7,424 nucleotides of DNA, taken from contig DAIRCS010000180.1 of the NCBI GenBank assembly GCA_036796555.1, positions 1 to 7,424 of the forward strand, given 5' to 3'. The notes under the pieces are model-generated. The model was given only the letters and a program-made list of their open reading frames with translations, did no database searches and was not told where the DNA came from. Made by a program: the position numbers and the translations under genes. This DNA is from JAJXWB01 sp036796555 (GTDB taxonomy: Bacteria > Pseudomonadota > Alphaproteobacteria > Rhizobiales > Beijerinckiaceae). Positions 1 through 5,352 of the stretch are shown here, in pieces. Within the stretch, counting starts at the first letter, position 1; the number at the start of each line of letters is the position of its first letter.

Positions 1-743
1 TCATCAACGGCCGCAAGTGGTGGTCGTCGGGCGCGGGCGACCCGCGCTGCAAGATTGGCATCCTCATGGGCAAGACGGATACGTCGAAGCCACGCCATGA
101 GCAGCAGTCGCAGATTCTCGTGCCGCTCGACACGCCCGGCGTGAAGATCGTGCGCATGCTCCCCGTCTTCGGTTTCGACGACGCGCCGCACGGCCATGCG
201 GAAGTCGTCTTCGACAACGTCCGCGTACCCGCGGAAAACCTGATCCTCGGCGAGGGCCGCGGATTCGAGATCGCGCAAGGGCGCCTCGGCCCTGGCCGTA
301 TCCACCATTGCATGCGCACGATCGGCGTCGCGGAAGCCGCGCTTGAGAAGATGGTCAAGCGCCTGCAGAGCCGCGTCGCCTTCGGCAAGAAGGTGAGCGA
401 GCAGTCCGTGTGGGAGCAGCGCATCGCCGAGGCGCGCACCGACATCGAAATGACGCGCCTTTTGACGTTGAAGGCCGCCGACATGATGGACAAGGTCGGC
501 AACAAGCACGCCAAGCTCGAGATCGCGATGATCAAGGTCGCGGGCCCGCGCATCGCGCTCAAGATCATCGACGACGCGATCCAGGCGCATGGCGGCGGCG
601 GCGTGACGACCGACTTCGGTCTCGCCAAGGCCTATTCCGGCATTCGCTCGCTGCGCATCGCCGACGGCCCGGATGAGGTGCACAACCGGCAGATCGCGCA
701 GATGGAGATGCGCAAATACACCAACCGGGAAGTGAAGAACTGA
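1..743 (+). CDS. Acyl-CoA dehydrogenase, ACAD10/11 (LvaC-like) type, 3' part only
   Basis: This is the C-terminal 246 residues of an acyl-CoA dehydrogenase; the reading frame is already open at base 3, so the start lies before the window (family members are about 400 residues). It opens in the middle beta domain with INGRKWWSSGAGDPRC, followed by the FDNVRVP segment and the C-terminal helical domain with the FAD-contact motif QAHGGGGVT (about 576-605). At the place where medium-chain enzymes carry the catalytic Glu of YEGT, this protein reads ADGPDEVH (660-683), a hallmark of the ACAD10/ACAD11 branch. In that branch the FAD enzyme acts on 4-phosphoacyl-CoA, removing phosphate to give an enoyl-CoA (LvaC in Pseudomonas putida, ACAD11 in mammals). 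Its stop overlaps the start of the kinase-like gene (TGATG), so the two are translationally coupled. The family assignment is firm; the substrate is inferred from neighbours. Confidence 0.9.
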   Translation, partial: INGRKWWSSGAGDPRCKIGILMGKTDTSKPRHEQQSQILVPLDTPGVKIVRMLPVFGFDDAPHGHAEVVFDNVRVPAENLILGEGRGFEIAQGRLGPGRIHHCMRTIGVAEAALEKMVKRLQSRVAFGKKVSEQSVWEQRIAEARTDIEMTRLLTLKAADMMDKVGNKHAKLEIAMIKVAGPRIALKIIDDAIQAHGGGGVTTDFGLAKAYSGIRSLRIADGPDEVHNRQIAQMEMRKYTNREVKN

Positions 744-1819
744 TGGCCGGCGCGTCGGCCTCCACCGACGACGTCTTCGGTGGGACCAAGCCGGTCGAGG
801 AGCGCCATCGTTTCGACGAGGCGCGCCTTGAGGCCTGGATGAAGGAAAACGTCAGCGGCTATCAAGGGCCGCTGACCGTTTCCCAGTTCAAGGGCGGGCA
901 GTCGAATCCGAGCTTCCGGCTCGACACGCCCGGCCATTCCTACGTCATGCGGCGCAAGCCGCTCGGCAAGCTCCTACCGTCCGCGCATGCGGTCGACCGT
1001 GAGTTCAAGGTGATCTCCGCCCTGCATCCGCAGGGCTTTCCCGTCGCCAAACCCTGGGCGCTCTGCGTCGACAACGACGTGCTGGGCTCCTTCTTCTACA
1101 TCATGGACAATGTGGAAGGCCGCATCTTCTGGAACGGCGCGCTGCCGCAGGCGACGCCGGAAGAACGCCGCGCGATCTACGAGGCGGAAATTTCCACGCT
1201 CGCACGCCTGCACAATTACGATCCGAACGCGATCGGCCTGTCGGATTTCGGCAAGCCGGGCAATTACTTCTCGCGCCAGATCGACCGCTGGACCAAACAA
1301 TACAAGGCCTCCGAGACGCGCCGCATCGAGGTCGTCGAGAAGCTGATCGAATGGCTGCCGCGCACCGTGCCGACGCAGGAGCGCGTCTCGGTCGTGCATG
1401 GCGACTATCGCATTGACAACATGATCTTCGATGCGAAGGAACCGCGCGTCGCCGCCGTGCTCGACTGGGAATTGTCGACGCTCGGCGATCCGTTGGCCGA
1501 TTTCACCTATTTCCTGTCGCACTGGGTGATGCCGCCGGAAGGCCGCAGCGGGCTCTCGGGTCTCGATCTGAAGGCGCTCGGCATTCCCTCGATGGAAGAG
1601 GCGGTCGCGCTCTATTGCAAGATCACCAATCGTCCCGGCCTGCCGCAGCTCGACTGGTACTTCGCTTACAACATGTTCCGGCTCGCCTGCATCACGCAGG
1701 GCATCGCCGGCCGCGTCCGCGACGGCACGGCGGCGAGCGCGCGCGCGATGGAAGCAGGCTCGCGCACCGAACCGCTCGCCAACATGGCGTGGTCTTTCGC
1801 GCAGAAGGCGGGGGCTTAA
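743..1819 (+). CDS. APH-fold phosphotransferase, ACAD10/11 kinase-domain (LvaA-like) family
   Basis: A 358-residue soluble protein with the aminoglycoside phosphotransferase/choline kinase fold. Visible landmarks are the nucleotide-binding N-lobe FKGGQSNPSF (49-58), the probable ATP lysine K72 in MRRKP, the partner glutamate E87 in DREFKV, the catalytic loop HGDYRIDN (219-226, with D221 and N226) and the metal-binding aspartate D241 in VLDWELSTLGDP. This pattern, including LLPSAH and WTKQY, closely matches the N-terminal domain of human ACAD11, which phosphorylates the 4-hydroxyl of 4-hydroxyacyl-CoAs; P. putida LvaA does the same step on 4-hydroxyvaleryl-CoA. In animals the kinase and ACAD parts are fused; here they are separate genes in the order ACAD then kinase with a one-base overlap. 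The ATG at 743 is the start that overlaps the preceding stop; a GGGAAG stretch lies about 10 bases before it. Automatic labels such as aminoglycoside phosphotransferase would be misleading: nothing here suggests antibiotic resistance. Confidence 0.88.
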   Translation: MAGASASTDDVFGGTKPVEERHRFDEARLEAWMKENVSGYQGPLTVSQFKGGQSNPSFRLDTPGHSYVMRRKPLGKLLPSAHAVDREFKVISALHPQGFPVAKPWALCVDNDVLGSFFYIMDNVEGRIFWNGALPQATPEERRAIYEAEISTLARLHNYDPNAIGLSDFGKPGNYFSRQIDRWTKQYKASETRRIEVVEKLIEWLPRTVPTQERVSVVHGDYRIDNMIFDAKEPRVAAVLDWELSTLGDPLADFTYFLSHWVMPPEGRSGLSGLDLKALGIPSMEEAVALYCKITNRPGLPQLDWYFAYNMFRLACITQGIAGRVRDGTAASARAMEAGSRTEPLANMAWSFAQKAGA

Positions 1820-1845
1820 GGCCCTCGCTTCAACCACGATCATCG

Positions 1846-1967
1846 CCGTCATTGCGAGGAGCGAAGCGACGAAGCAATCCATCCATGCGGAAAAGCCCGG
1901 TGGATGGATTGCTTCGCTGTCAGACGAAGTCGCCTGTTGGCGACTTCTGTCGGGTTCGCAATGACGG
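1846..1967. repeat. Dispersed palindromic repeat element, about 122 bp, with nested hairpin
   Basis: The element is bounded by perfect 12-bp inverted ends, CCGTCATTGCGA (1846-1857) and TCGCAATGACGG (1956-1967). A second perfect 16-bp inverted pair lies inside: CGAAGCAATCCATCCA (1870-1885) against TGGATGGATTGCTTCG (1901-1916), around a 15-base loop. Between inner and outer pairs the left side has 12 bases and the right side 39, so the palindrome is asymmetric. The extra right-side sequence holds its own perfect 9-bp stem, GAAGTCGCC (1926-1934) with GGCGACTTC (1939-1947), around TGTT. The left arm resembles an intergenic repeat that I recall as common in Bradyrhizobium, Rhodopseudomonas and related genomes; this is from memory. 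It fills most of the 180-base gap (1820-1999) between the kinase-like and SDR genes and could act as an mRNA stability or attenuation structure. No long T-run follows, so it is not a typical intrinsic terminator. Confidence 0.8.
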
Positions 1968-1985
1968 ACAAATTGCAGAACGAAA

Positions 1986-1991
1986 AGAGGA
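1986..1991 (+). promoter_or_regulatory. Ribosome binding site of the SDR gene
   Basis: AGAGGA lies 8 bases before the ATG at 2000. It decides the start: the open frame extends back to an ATG at 1904, but that codon sits inside the palindromic repeat and the extra 32 residues do not match the SDR family, whose members begin close to the TGSSRGIG motif. Confidence 0.65.
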
Positions 1992-1999
1992 AACGCCGC

Positions 2000-2764
2000 A
2001 TGGAACTCTTCGATCTCACCGGCAAGACCGCCATTATCACCGGATCTTCACGCGGCATTGGAAAAGCCATTGCCGAGCGCATGGCGGAACACGGCGCGCG
2101 CGTCGTCATCTCCTCGCGCAAGGCTGCGCCCTGCAATGAGGTCGCCAAGGAGATCAACGCGAAATACGGCGAGGGCCGCGCCATCGCCATACCCGCCAAC
2201 ATTTCCTCGAAGGAGGAATTGCAGCGCCTGGTCGACGAGACGAAAAAGGCGTTCGGCGACATTCACATTCTCGTCTGCAACGCCGCCGCCAATCCCTATT
2301 ACGGCCCGCTGGCGCAGATTTCCGACGACGCCTTCCGCAAGATTCTGGAAAACAACATCATCGCCAACAACTGGCTGATCTCGATGGTCGTGCCGGAAAT
2401 GCGCGCGCGCAAGGATGGGTCGGTCATGATCGTCTCCTCCATCGGCGGCCTGCGTGGCTCGCCGGTCATCGGCGCCTATTGCATCTCCAAGGCGGCCGAC
2501 ATGCAGCTCGCGCGCAATCTCGCGGTCGAATACGGGCCGGACAATGTGCGCGTGAACTGCATCGCGCCGGGCCTCATCAAGACCGATTTCGCCAAGGCCC
2601 TTTGGGACGACCCGGAAACGCTGAAGCGTTCGACTTCGGGCGCTGCGCTCAAGCGCATCGGCGATCCCGACGAGATCGCGGGCTGCGCCGTCTTCCTCGC
2701 CGGCAGAGCCGGCGCCTTCGTGACGGGTCAGAATTTCGTCATCGACGGCGGCGCAACCATCTGA
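2000..2764 (+). CDS. Short-chain dehydrogenase/reductase, DHRS4-like (candidate LvaD-role 4-oxoacyl-CoA reductase)
   Basis: A 254-residue classical SDR of normal length. The Rossmann fold carries TGSSRGIG (14-21); S39-R40-K41 at the end of the second strand favours NADPH over NADH. NAAAN (94-98) follows, and the catalytic set is S147, Y160 and K164 (YCISK), with an active-site Asn at 118 or 119. The C-terminal half, with NCIAPGLIKTDF, a following LW and VIDGG, resembles DHRS4-type carbonyl reductases more than housekeeping FabG. Set between a 4-hydroxyacyl-CoA-kinase-like gene and an acyl-CoA ligase, it would most economically reduce a 4-keto acyl-CoA to the 4-hydroxy form, as LvaD does with levulinyl-CoA. 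The direction and substrate are inferred. The next gene starts 8 bases after its stop, so the two are almost certainly one transcript. Other possibilities are a 3-hydroxyacyl-CoA dehydrogenase or a general carbonyl reductase. Confidence 0.88.
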   Translation: MELFDLTGKTAIITGSSRGIGKAIAERMAEHGARVVISSRKAAPCNEVAKEINAKYGEGRAIAIPANISSKEELQRLVDETKKAFGDIHILVCNAAANPYYGPLAQISDDAFRKILENNIIANNWLISMVVPEMRARKDGSVMIVSSIGGLRGSPVIGAYCISKAADMQLARNLAVEYGPDNVRVNCIAPGLIKTDFAKALWDDPETLKRSTSGAALKRIGDPDEIAGCAVFLAGRAGAFVTGQNFVIDGGATI

Positions 2765-2766
2765 GG
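2763..2766 (+). promoter_or_regulatory. Ribosome binding site of the acyl-CoA ligase gene
   Basis: GAGG overlaps the SDR stop codon and sits 6 bases before the ATG at 2773. It supports 2773 as the start rather than the in-frame ATG at 2479, which lies inside the SDR coding region. Confidence 0.6.
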
Positions 2767-2772
2767 TTCGTC

Positions 2773-4497
2773 ATGACGCACGAGCTTCCCGCAGGCTGGC
2801 CCGCCGTTTCTCTGGCGCGCGCGCACGAATTGCTGACGGCGCCGGGCGCGCCGTTCGAAATGGCGGAAGCCGTCATCCGCGGCCACAGGACGCGCATCTG
2901 GAAGAACGCGCCGCCGACGCTGCGCGATGTCTTCGTCGCGGGACGCGCCTTCGGCGACCGCACCTTCCTCGTGCACGAGGACGAGCGCGTCAGCTTCGAG
3001 ACTTTCGCGCGCGCCTCGATCGCGCTCGCGCGCTGGCTCCAGGCGCAGGGCGTGCGCAAGGGCGACCGCGTCGCCATCGTCATGCGTAACCTCCCTGAGT
3101 GGCCGGTCGCTTTCTTCGGTGCGCTGCTGACAGGCGCGATCGCCACGCCGCTCAACGGCTGGTGGACCGGCGAGGAGCTGCTTTACGGGCTGAAAGACTC
3201 CGGCGCGAAAATCGTGATCGCGGACGCCGAGCGGTTCGCGCGCATCGAGGCGCACGTGTCGGAATGCCCCGACATCCAGCGCATCATCGTCACGCGCGCC
3301 GACAAGGCGCCTGCCGGAACGATCGCTTTCGAGGAGATCATCGGCGCGCCGATGGAATGGGCCGCGCTTCCCGATGCGCCGCTGCCGGACGCGCCGCTCG
3401 AACCCGACGACGACGCCTCGATCCTCTATACGTCGGGGACGACAGGGAATTCCAAGGGCGCGATCCAGACGCATCGCAATGCGACCTGCCCGATCCTCGC
3501 CGCGCAATTCGCCGCCGCGCGCAATTTCATCCGGCGCGGCGAGCCGCTCCCGGCGCCGGACCCGAGCATCCAGCGCGCGCTGCTGCTCGCCGTGCCGTTC
3601 TTCCATACCACCGGCGCGCACGCCATTCTCTGCCCGTCGCTCATGACGGGCACGAAGATCGTGATGATGCGCCGCTTTGACGCCTTGCGCGCCATGCAAC
3701 TGATCGAACGCGAAAAGATCACCTCCGCCGGCGGCGTTCCGACGATCGCCTGGCAGATCATCGAGCACCCCGACCGCGAGAAATACGATCTCTCCTCGCT
3801 CGAAGTCGTCTCCTACGGCGGCGCGCCGGCCTCGAGCGAGCTCGTGCGTCGCATCGTCGAGGTCTTTCCGAAATCGGCGCCCGGCATCGGCTGGGGCATG
3901 ACGGAGACGACCTCGACCTTCACCTCAAACAGCGCCGAGGATTATCGCAATCGTCCGGAAAGCGCCGGTCCCTGCATTCCCGTCTGCGACATGAAGATCG
4001 TGGATGAGTCCGGCGCCGAGCTGCCGCCGAACGCGACCGGCGAACTCTGGGTGCGCGGCCCCGACGTCGTGCGCGGCTACTGGAACAAGCCAGAAGCTAC
4101 GGCGAACGCCTTCGAGGGCGAATGGCTGAAGACGGGCGATCTCGCCCGGATCGACGAGGAAGGTTTCCTCTATATCGTCGACCGCAAGAAGGACATGCTG
4201 ATCCGCGGCGGCGAAAACATCTACTGCATCGAGGTCGAAGAGGTTCTCTACCGCCATCCGGCGGTGGTGGACGCCGCGGTGATCGGCCTGCCGCACCGCA
4301 CGCTCGGCGAGGAGCCCGCAGCAGTCGTGACGCTGAAGCCGGATACGTTCGTCACGCAGGACGAATTGCGCGCTTTCGTCGGCGAACATCTCGCCGCCTT
4401 CAAGGTGCCGGTGCGCATCGCGATCTCGGACGAGCCACTGCCGCGCAATGCGCCGGGCAAGATCATGAAGTCGCAGCTCCGCGCCTTCTTCGAATAG
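2773..4497 (+). CDS. AMP-forming acyl-CoA synthetase (ANL superfamily, LvaE-role candidate)
   Basis: A 574-residue adenylate-forming enzyme that activates a carboxylic acid with ATP and joins it to CoA. The core motifs are in order: the phosphate-binding loop YTSGTTGNSKG (219-229), FFHTTGAH (276-283), GWGMTET (373-379), the hinge-side WLKTGD (451-456), DRKKDMLIRGGENIY (470-484), and the C-terminal catalytic lysine K563 in PRNAPGKIMK. There is no signal peptide or membrane segment. It is slightly longer than many ligases: there is an N-terminal extension of about 45 residues before the ANL core and a Pro/Arg-rich insertion around 250-268 between the P-loop and the FFHTTG motif. Motifs do not reveal chain length. 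As the last gene of the plus-strand set, it would supply the acyl-CoA on which the reductase, kinase and dehydrogenase act, the place LvaE holds in levulinate catabolism. Medium- or long-chain fatty acid activation is the main alternative. Confidence 0.9.
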   Translation: MTHELPAGWPAVSLARAHELLTAPGAPFEMAEAVIRGHRTRIWKNAPPTLRDVFVAGRAFGDRTFLVHEDERVSFETFARASIALARWLQAQGVRKGDRVAIVMRNLPEWPVAFFGALLTGAIATPLNGWWTGEELLYGLKDSGAKIVIADAERFARIEAHVSECPDIQRIIVTRADKAPAGTIAFEEIIGAPMEWAALPDAPLPDAPLEPDDDASILYTSGTTGNSKGAIQTHRNATCPILAAQFAAARNFIRRGEPLPAPDPSIQRALLLAVPFFHTTGAHAILCPSLMTGTKIVMMRRFDALRAMQLIEREKITSAGGVPTIAWQIIEHPDREKYDLSSLEVVSYGGAPASSELVRRIVEVFPKSAPGIGWGMTETTSTFTSNSAEDYRNRPESAGPCIPVCDMKIVDESGAELPPNATGELWVRGPDVVRGYWNKPEATANAFEGEWLKTGDLARIDEEGFLYIVDRKKDMLIRGGENIYCIEVEEVLYRHPAVVDAAVIGLPHRTLGEEPAAVVTLKPDTFVTQDELRAFVGEHLAAFKVPVRIAISDEPLPRNAPGKIMKSQLRAFFE

Positions 4498-4501
4498 CGC
4501 G

Positions 4502-4530
4502 AAAAAAGCGGGCGTCGCCGCCCGCTTTCT
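4502..4530. terminator. Bidirectional rho-independent terminator
   Basis: A perfect 10-bp stem, AAAGCGGGCG (4505-4514) with CGCCCGCTTT (4519-4528), closes a TCGC loop. Six A residues (4502-4507) lie on the left and TTTCT on the right, so it can end transcription from both sides. It starts 5 bases after the ligase stop (4497) and lies 18 bases beyond the end of the convergent Spy-like gene (4549). Confidence 0.8.
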
Positions 4531-4548
4531 CATTCGATCTCCGAGGCC

Positions 4549-5205
4549 TCAGCCGCGATCGTTGTCGCGACCCCAGCCCCAGCGCATGCCATGCTCGTGC
4601 ATCCAGTGGCCGACCCGGCCGCGCATGCCCGGCCGCACCAGCGCCGGCAGCCGATCCTTCTGTTCCGGCGTCAGCGTGGCGTAGAGCGGGGCGGCGGCGT
4701 CGGCTACCTTCTTTATCGCCTCGCCGCGCGCGATCTGCCGTTCGGCGCGCTGCTTCATGCCCTCGACCGGATCCTTCGGCCGCTCGCCGCGCGCCTTGTC
4801 GAACGCCTCGGTCATGGATTTCGCCATGTCGCGCACGGCGCCCTCGACCGGCGGCCAGAGCTTTTCCTGGTCCGCGGTCAGGCCGAGCCCGGCGTGGACC
4901 GCCGCGATGCGCGCATTGAGGAAGGCGGCGCGATCCTCCTTCGACATCCGGCGATGGCCCCAGCGCGGACCCATGTCGTCGCCCGGGCCCATGTCGTCGC
5001 CGGGGCCCATGCCCCAGTGGCGGCCCATCTCGCCGCGGGGACCGTCGCCGGGACCCCAGCCCGGCCCCCGGGGACCGGGTTCGGACGCCCCGGGCGGCGT
5101 CGGCGAGTTTGCCGGCGGCTGCGTCTGGGCGTTGGCGATGGCGAACGCGCCGGCGGCGCCGAGCGTCGCGACAAGCGCGATGGCCGTTGGCTTGATCAGT
5201 CTCAT
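4549..5205 (-). CDS. Exported LTxxQ-motif (Spy/CpxP-like) protein
   Basis: A 218-residue secreted protein. Residues 1-26 form a signal peptide (basic MRLIK, hydrophobic core, ANA before Q27), so it is probably periplasmic. Residues 27-86 are a Pro/Gly-rich linker containing two copies of GPGDDM. From about 87 on it is helical and charged, with two LTxxQ motifs typical of the Spy/CpxP family: LTADQ (109-113) and LTPEQ (178-182). The tail (about 199-218) is rich in His, Met and Trp. Spy and CpxP are ATP-independent chaperones or envelope stress sensors in Enterobacteria, and relatives such as ZraP bind metals. For this alphaproteobacterial member the role is inferred only from the motifs and signal peptide. 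The ATG at 5205 is chosen over the in-frame GTG at 5220 because AGGAGA lies 5 bases before it and the signal peptide then begins properly. It is a single-gene unit, convergent with the ligase. Confidence 0.82.
   Translation of the reverse strand: MRLIKPTAIALVATLGAAGAFAIANAQTQPPANSPTPPGASEPGPRGPGWGPGDGPRGEMGRHWGMGPGDDMGPGDDMGPRWGHRRMSKEDRAAFLNARIAAVHAGLGLTADQEKLWPPVEGAVRDMAKSMTEAFDKARGERPKDPVEGMKQRAERQIARGEAIKKVADAAAPLYATLTPEQKDRLPALVRPGMRGRVGHWMHEHGMRWGWGRDNDRG
4970..5011 (-). repeat. 18-bp in-frame tandem repeat, 2.3 copies
   Basis: Two adjacent 18-base units (4970-4987 and 4988-5005) differ at a single position and are followed by the first 6 bases of a third. On the coding strand they encode GPGDDM twice inside the linker of the Spy-like protein. 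Because the unit is a multiple of three, copy-number change would keep the frame. Confidence 0.85.
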
Positions 5206-5210
5206 GTGGG

Positions 5211-5216
5211 TCTCCT
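5211..5216 (-). promoter_or_regulatory. Ribosome binding site of the Spy-like gene
   Basis: AGGAGA on the minus strand, 5 bases before the ATG at 5205. It is the best Shine-Dalgarno match in the window and fixes the start of this gene. Confidence 0.75.
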
Positions 5217-5238
5217 GCACCAGAGGTGTCGATGATGC

Positions 5239-5267
5239 AGTAAGACGCGCGCGCCCGGCGCGTTCAA
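5239..5267 (-). promoter_or_regulatory. Weak candidate promoter of the Spy-like gene
   Basis: On the minus strand TTGAAC (5262-5267) is followed after 17 bases by CTTACT (5239-5244), 33 bases before the start codon. The -35-like box is good for a sigma-70 promoter, but the -10-like box matches only 3 of 6 positions. An envelope-stress ECF sigma factor could use a different pair around the same GAAC. The spacer is an alternating GC-rich stretch. This is a position guess only. Confidence 0.22.
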
Positions 5268-5319
5268 CTTAAGGTTTGGCAATGTAGCCGGCGGCTGTCG
5301 CCCGGCGGCGCTTCAGGCG

Positions 5320-5350
5320 GCCGTCCACGGCGTCATGCCGCGTCGACGGC
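5320..5350 (-). terminator. GC-rich hairpin just past fabI, possible terminator
   Basis: GCCGTC (5320-5325) pairs with GACGGC (5345-5350), and an inner CGGC/GCCG stem closes a GTCAT loop, with a small bulge and one mismatch between them. It begins 2 bases beyond the fabI stop. There is no T-run on the minus strand after it, so it may be a 3'-end stabiliser or nothing. Apart from this hairpin and the signals of the Spy-like gene, I see nothing in the 147-base gap 5206-5352. Confidence 0.3.
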
Positions 5351-5352
5351 TG

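Noticed and set aside
743..1819. Aminoglycoside resistance phosphotransferase
   Set aside because: The fold is shared, but GGQSNPSF, LLPSAH, WTKQY and LDWELSTLGDP are those of the ACAD10/11 kinase-domain family, and the gene is coupled to an acyl-CoA dehydrogenase.
974..1882. Long minus-strand open frame opposite the kinase-like gene
   Set aside because: Arg/Asp/His-heavy composition without recognisable motifs, typical of the shadow frame of a GC-rich gene on the other strand.
1846..1967. Insertion sequence, transposon end, or intrinsic terminator
   Set aside because: Inverted ends exist, but the element encodes no transposase, no clear target-site duplication flanks it, and no T-run follows the stems; it reads as a small intergenic repeat.
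2000..2764. Housekeeping fabG
   Set aside because: It is an SDR of similar size, but its motifs are DHRS4-like, its neighbours are catabolic, and it is not with the fabB-fabI genes.
2479..2772. Long N-terminal extension (98 codons) of the acyl-CoA ligase
   Set aside because: It is an out-of-frame reading of the SDR gene; the ATG at 2773 has a ribosome site and gives a normal ligase N-terminus.
2728..3768. 346-codon minus-strand open frame opposite the ligase
   Set aside because: No domain motifs and a composition dominated by Arg, Asp, Gly and Ala; it mirrors a well-supported gene.
4970..5011. CRISPR-like repeat
   Set aside because: The units are directly adjacent without spacers and lie in frame inside a coding sequence.
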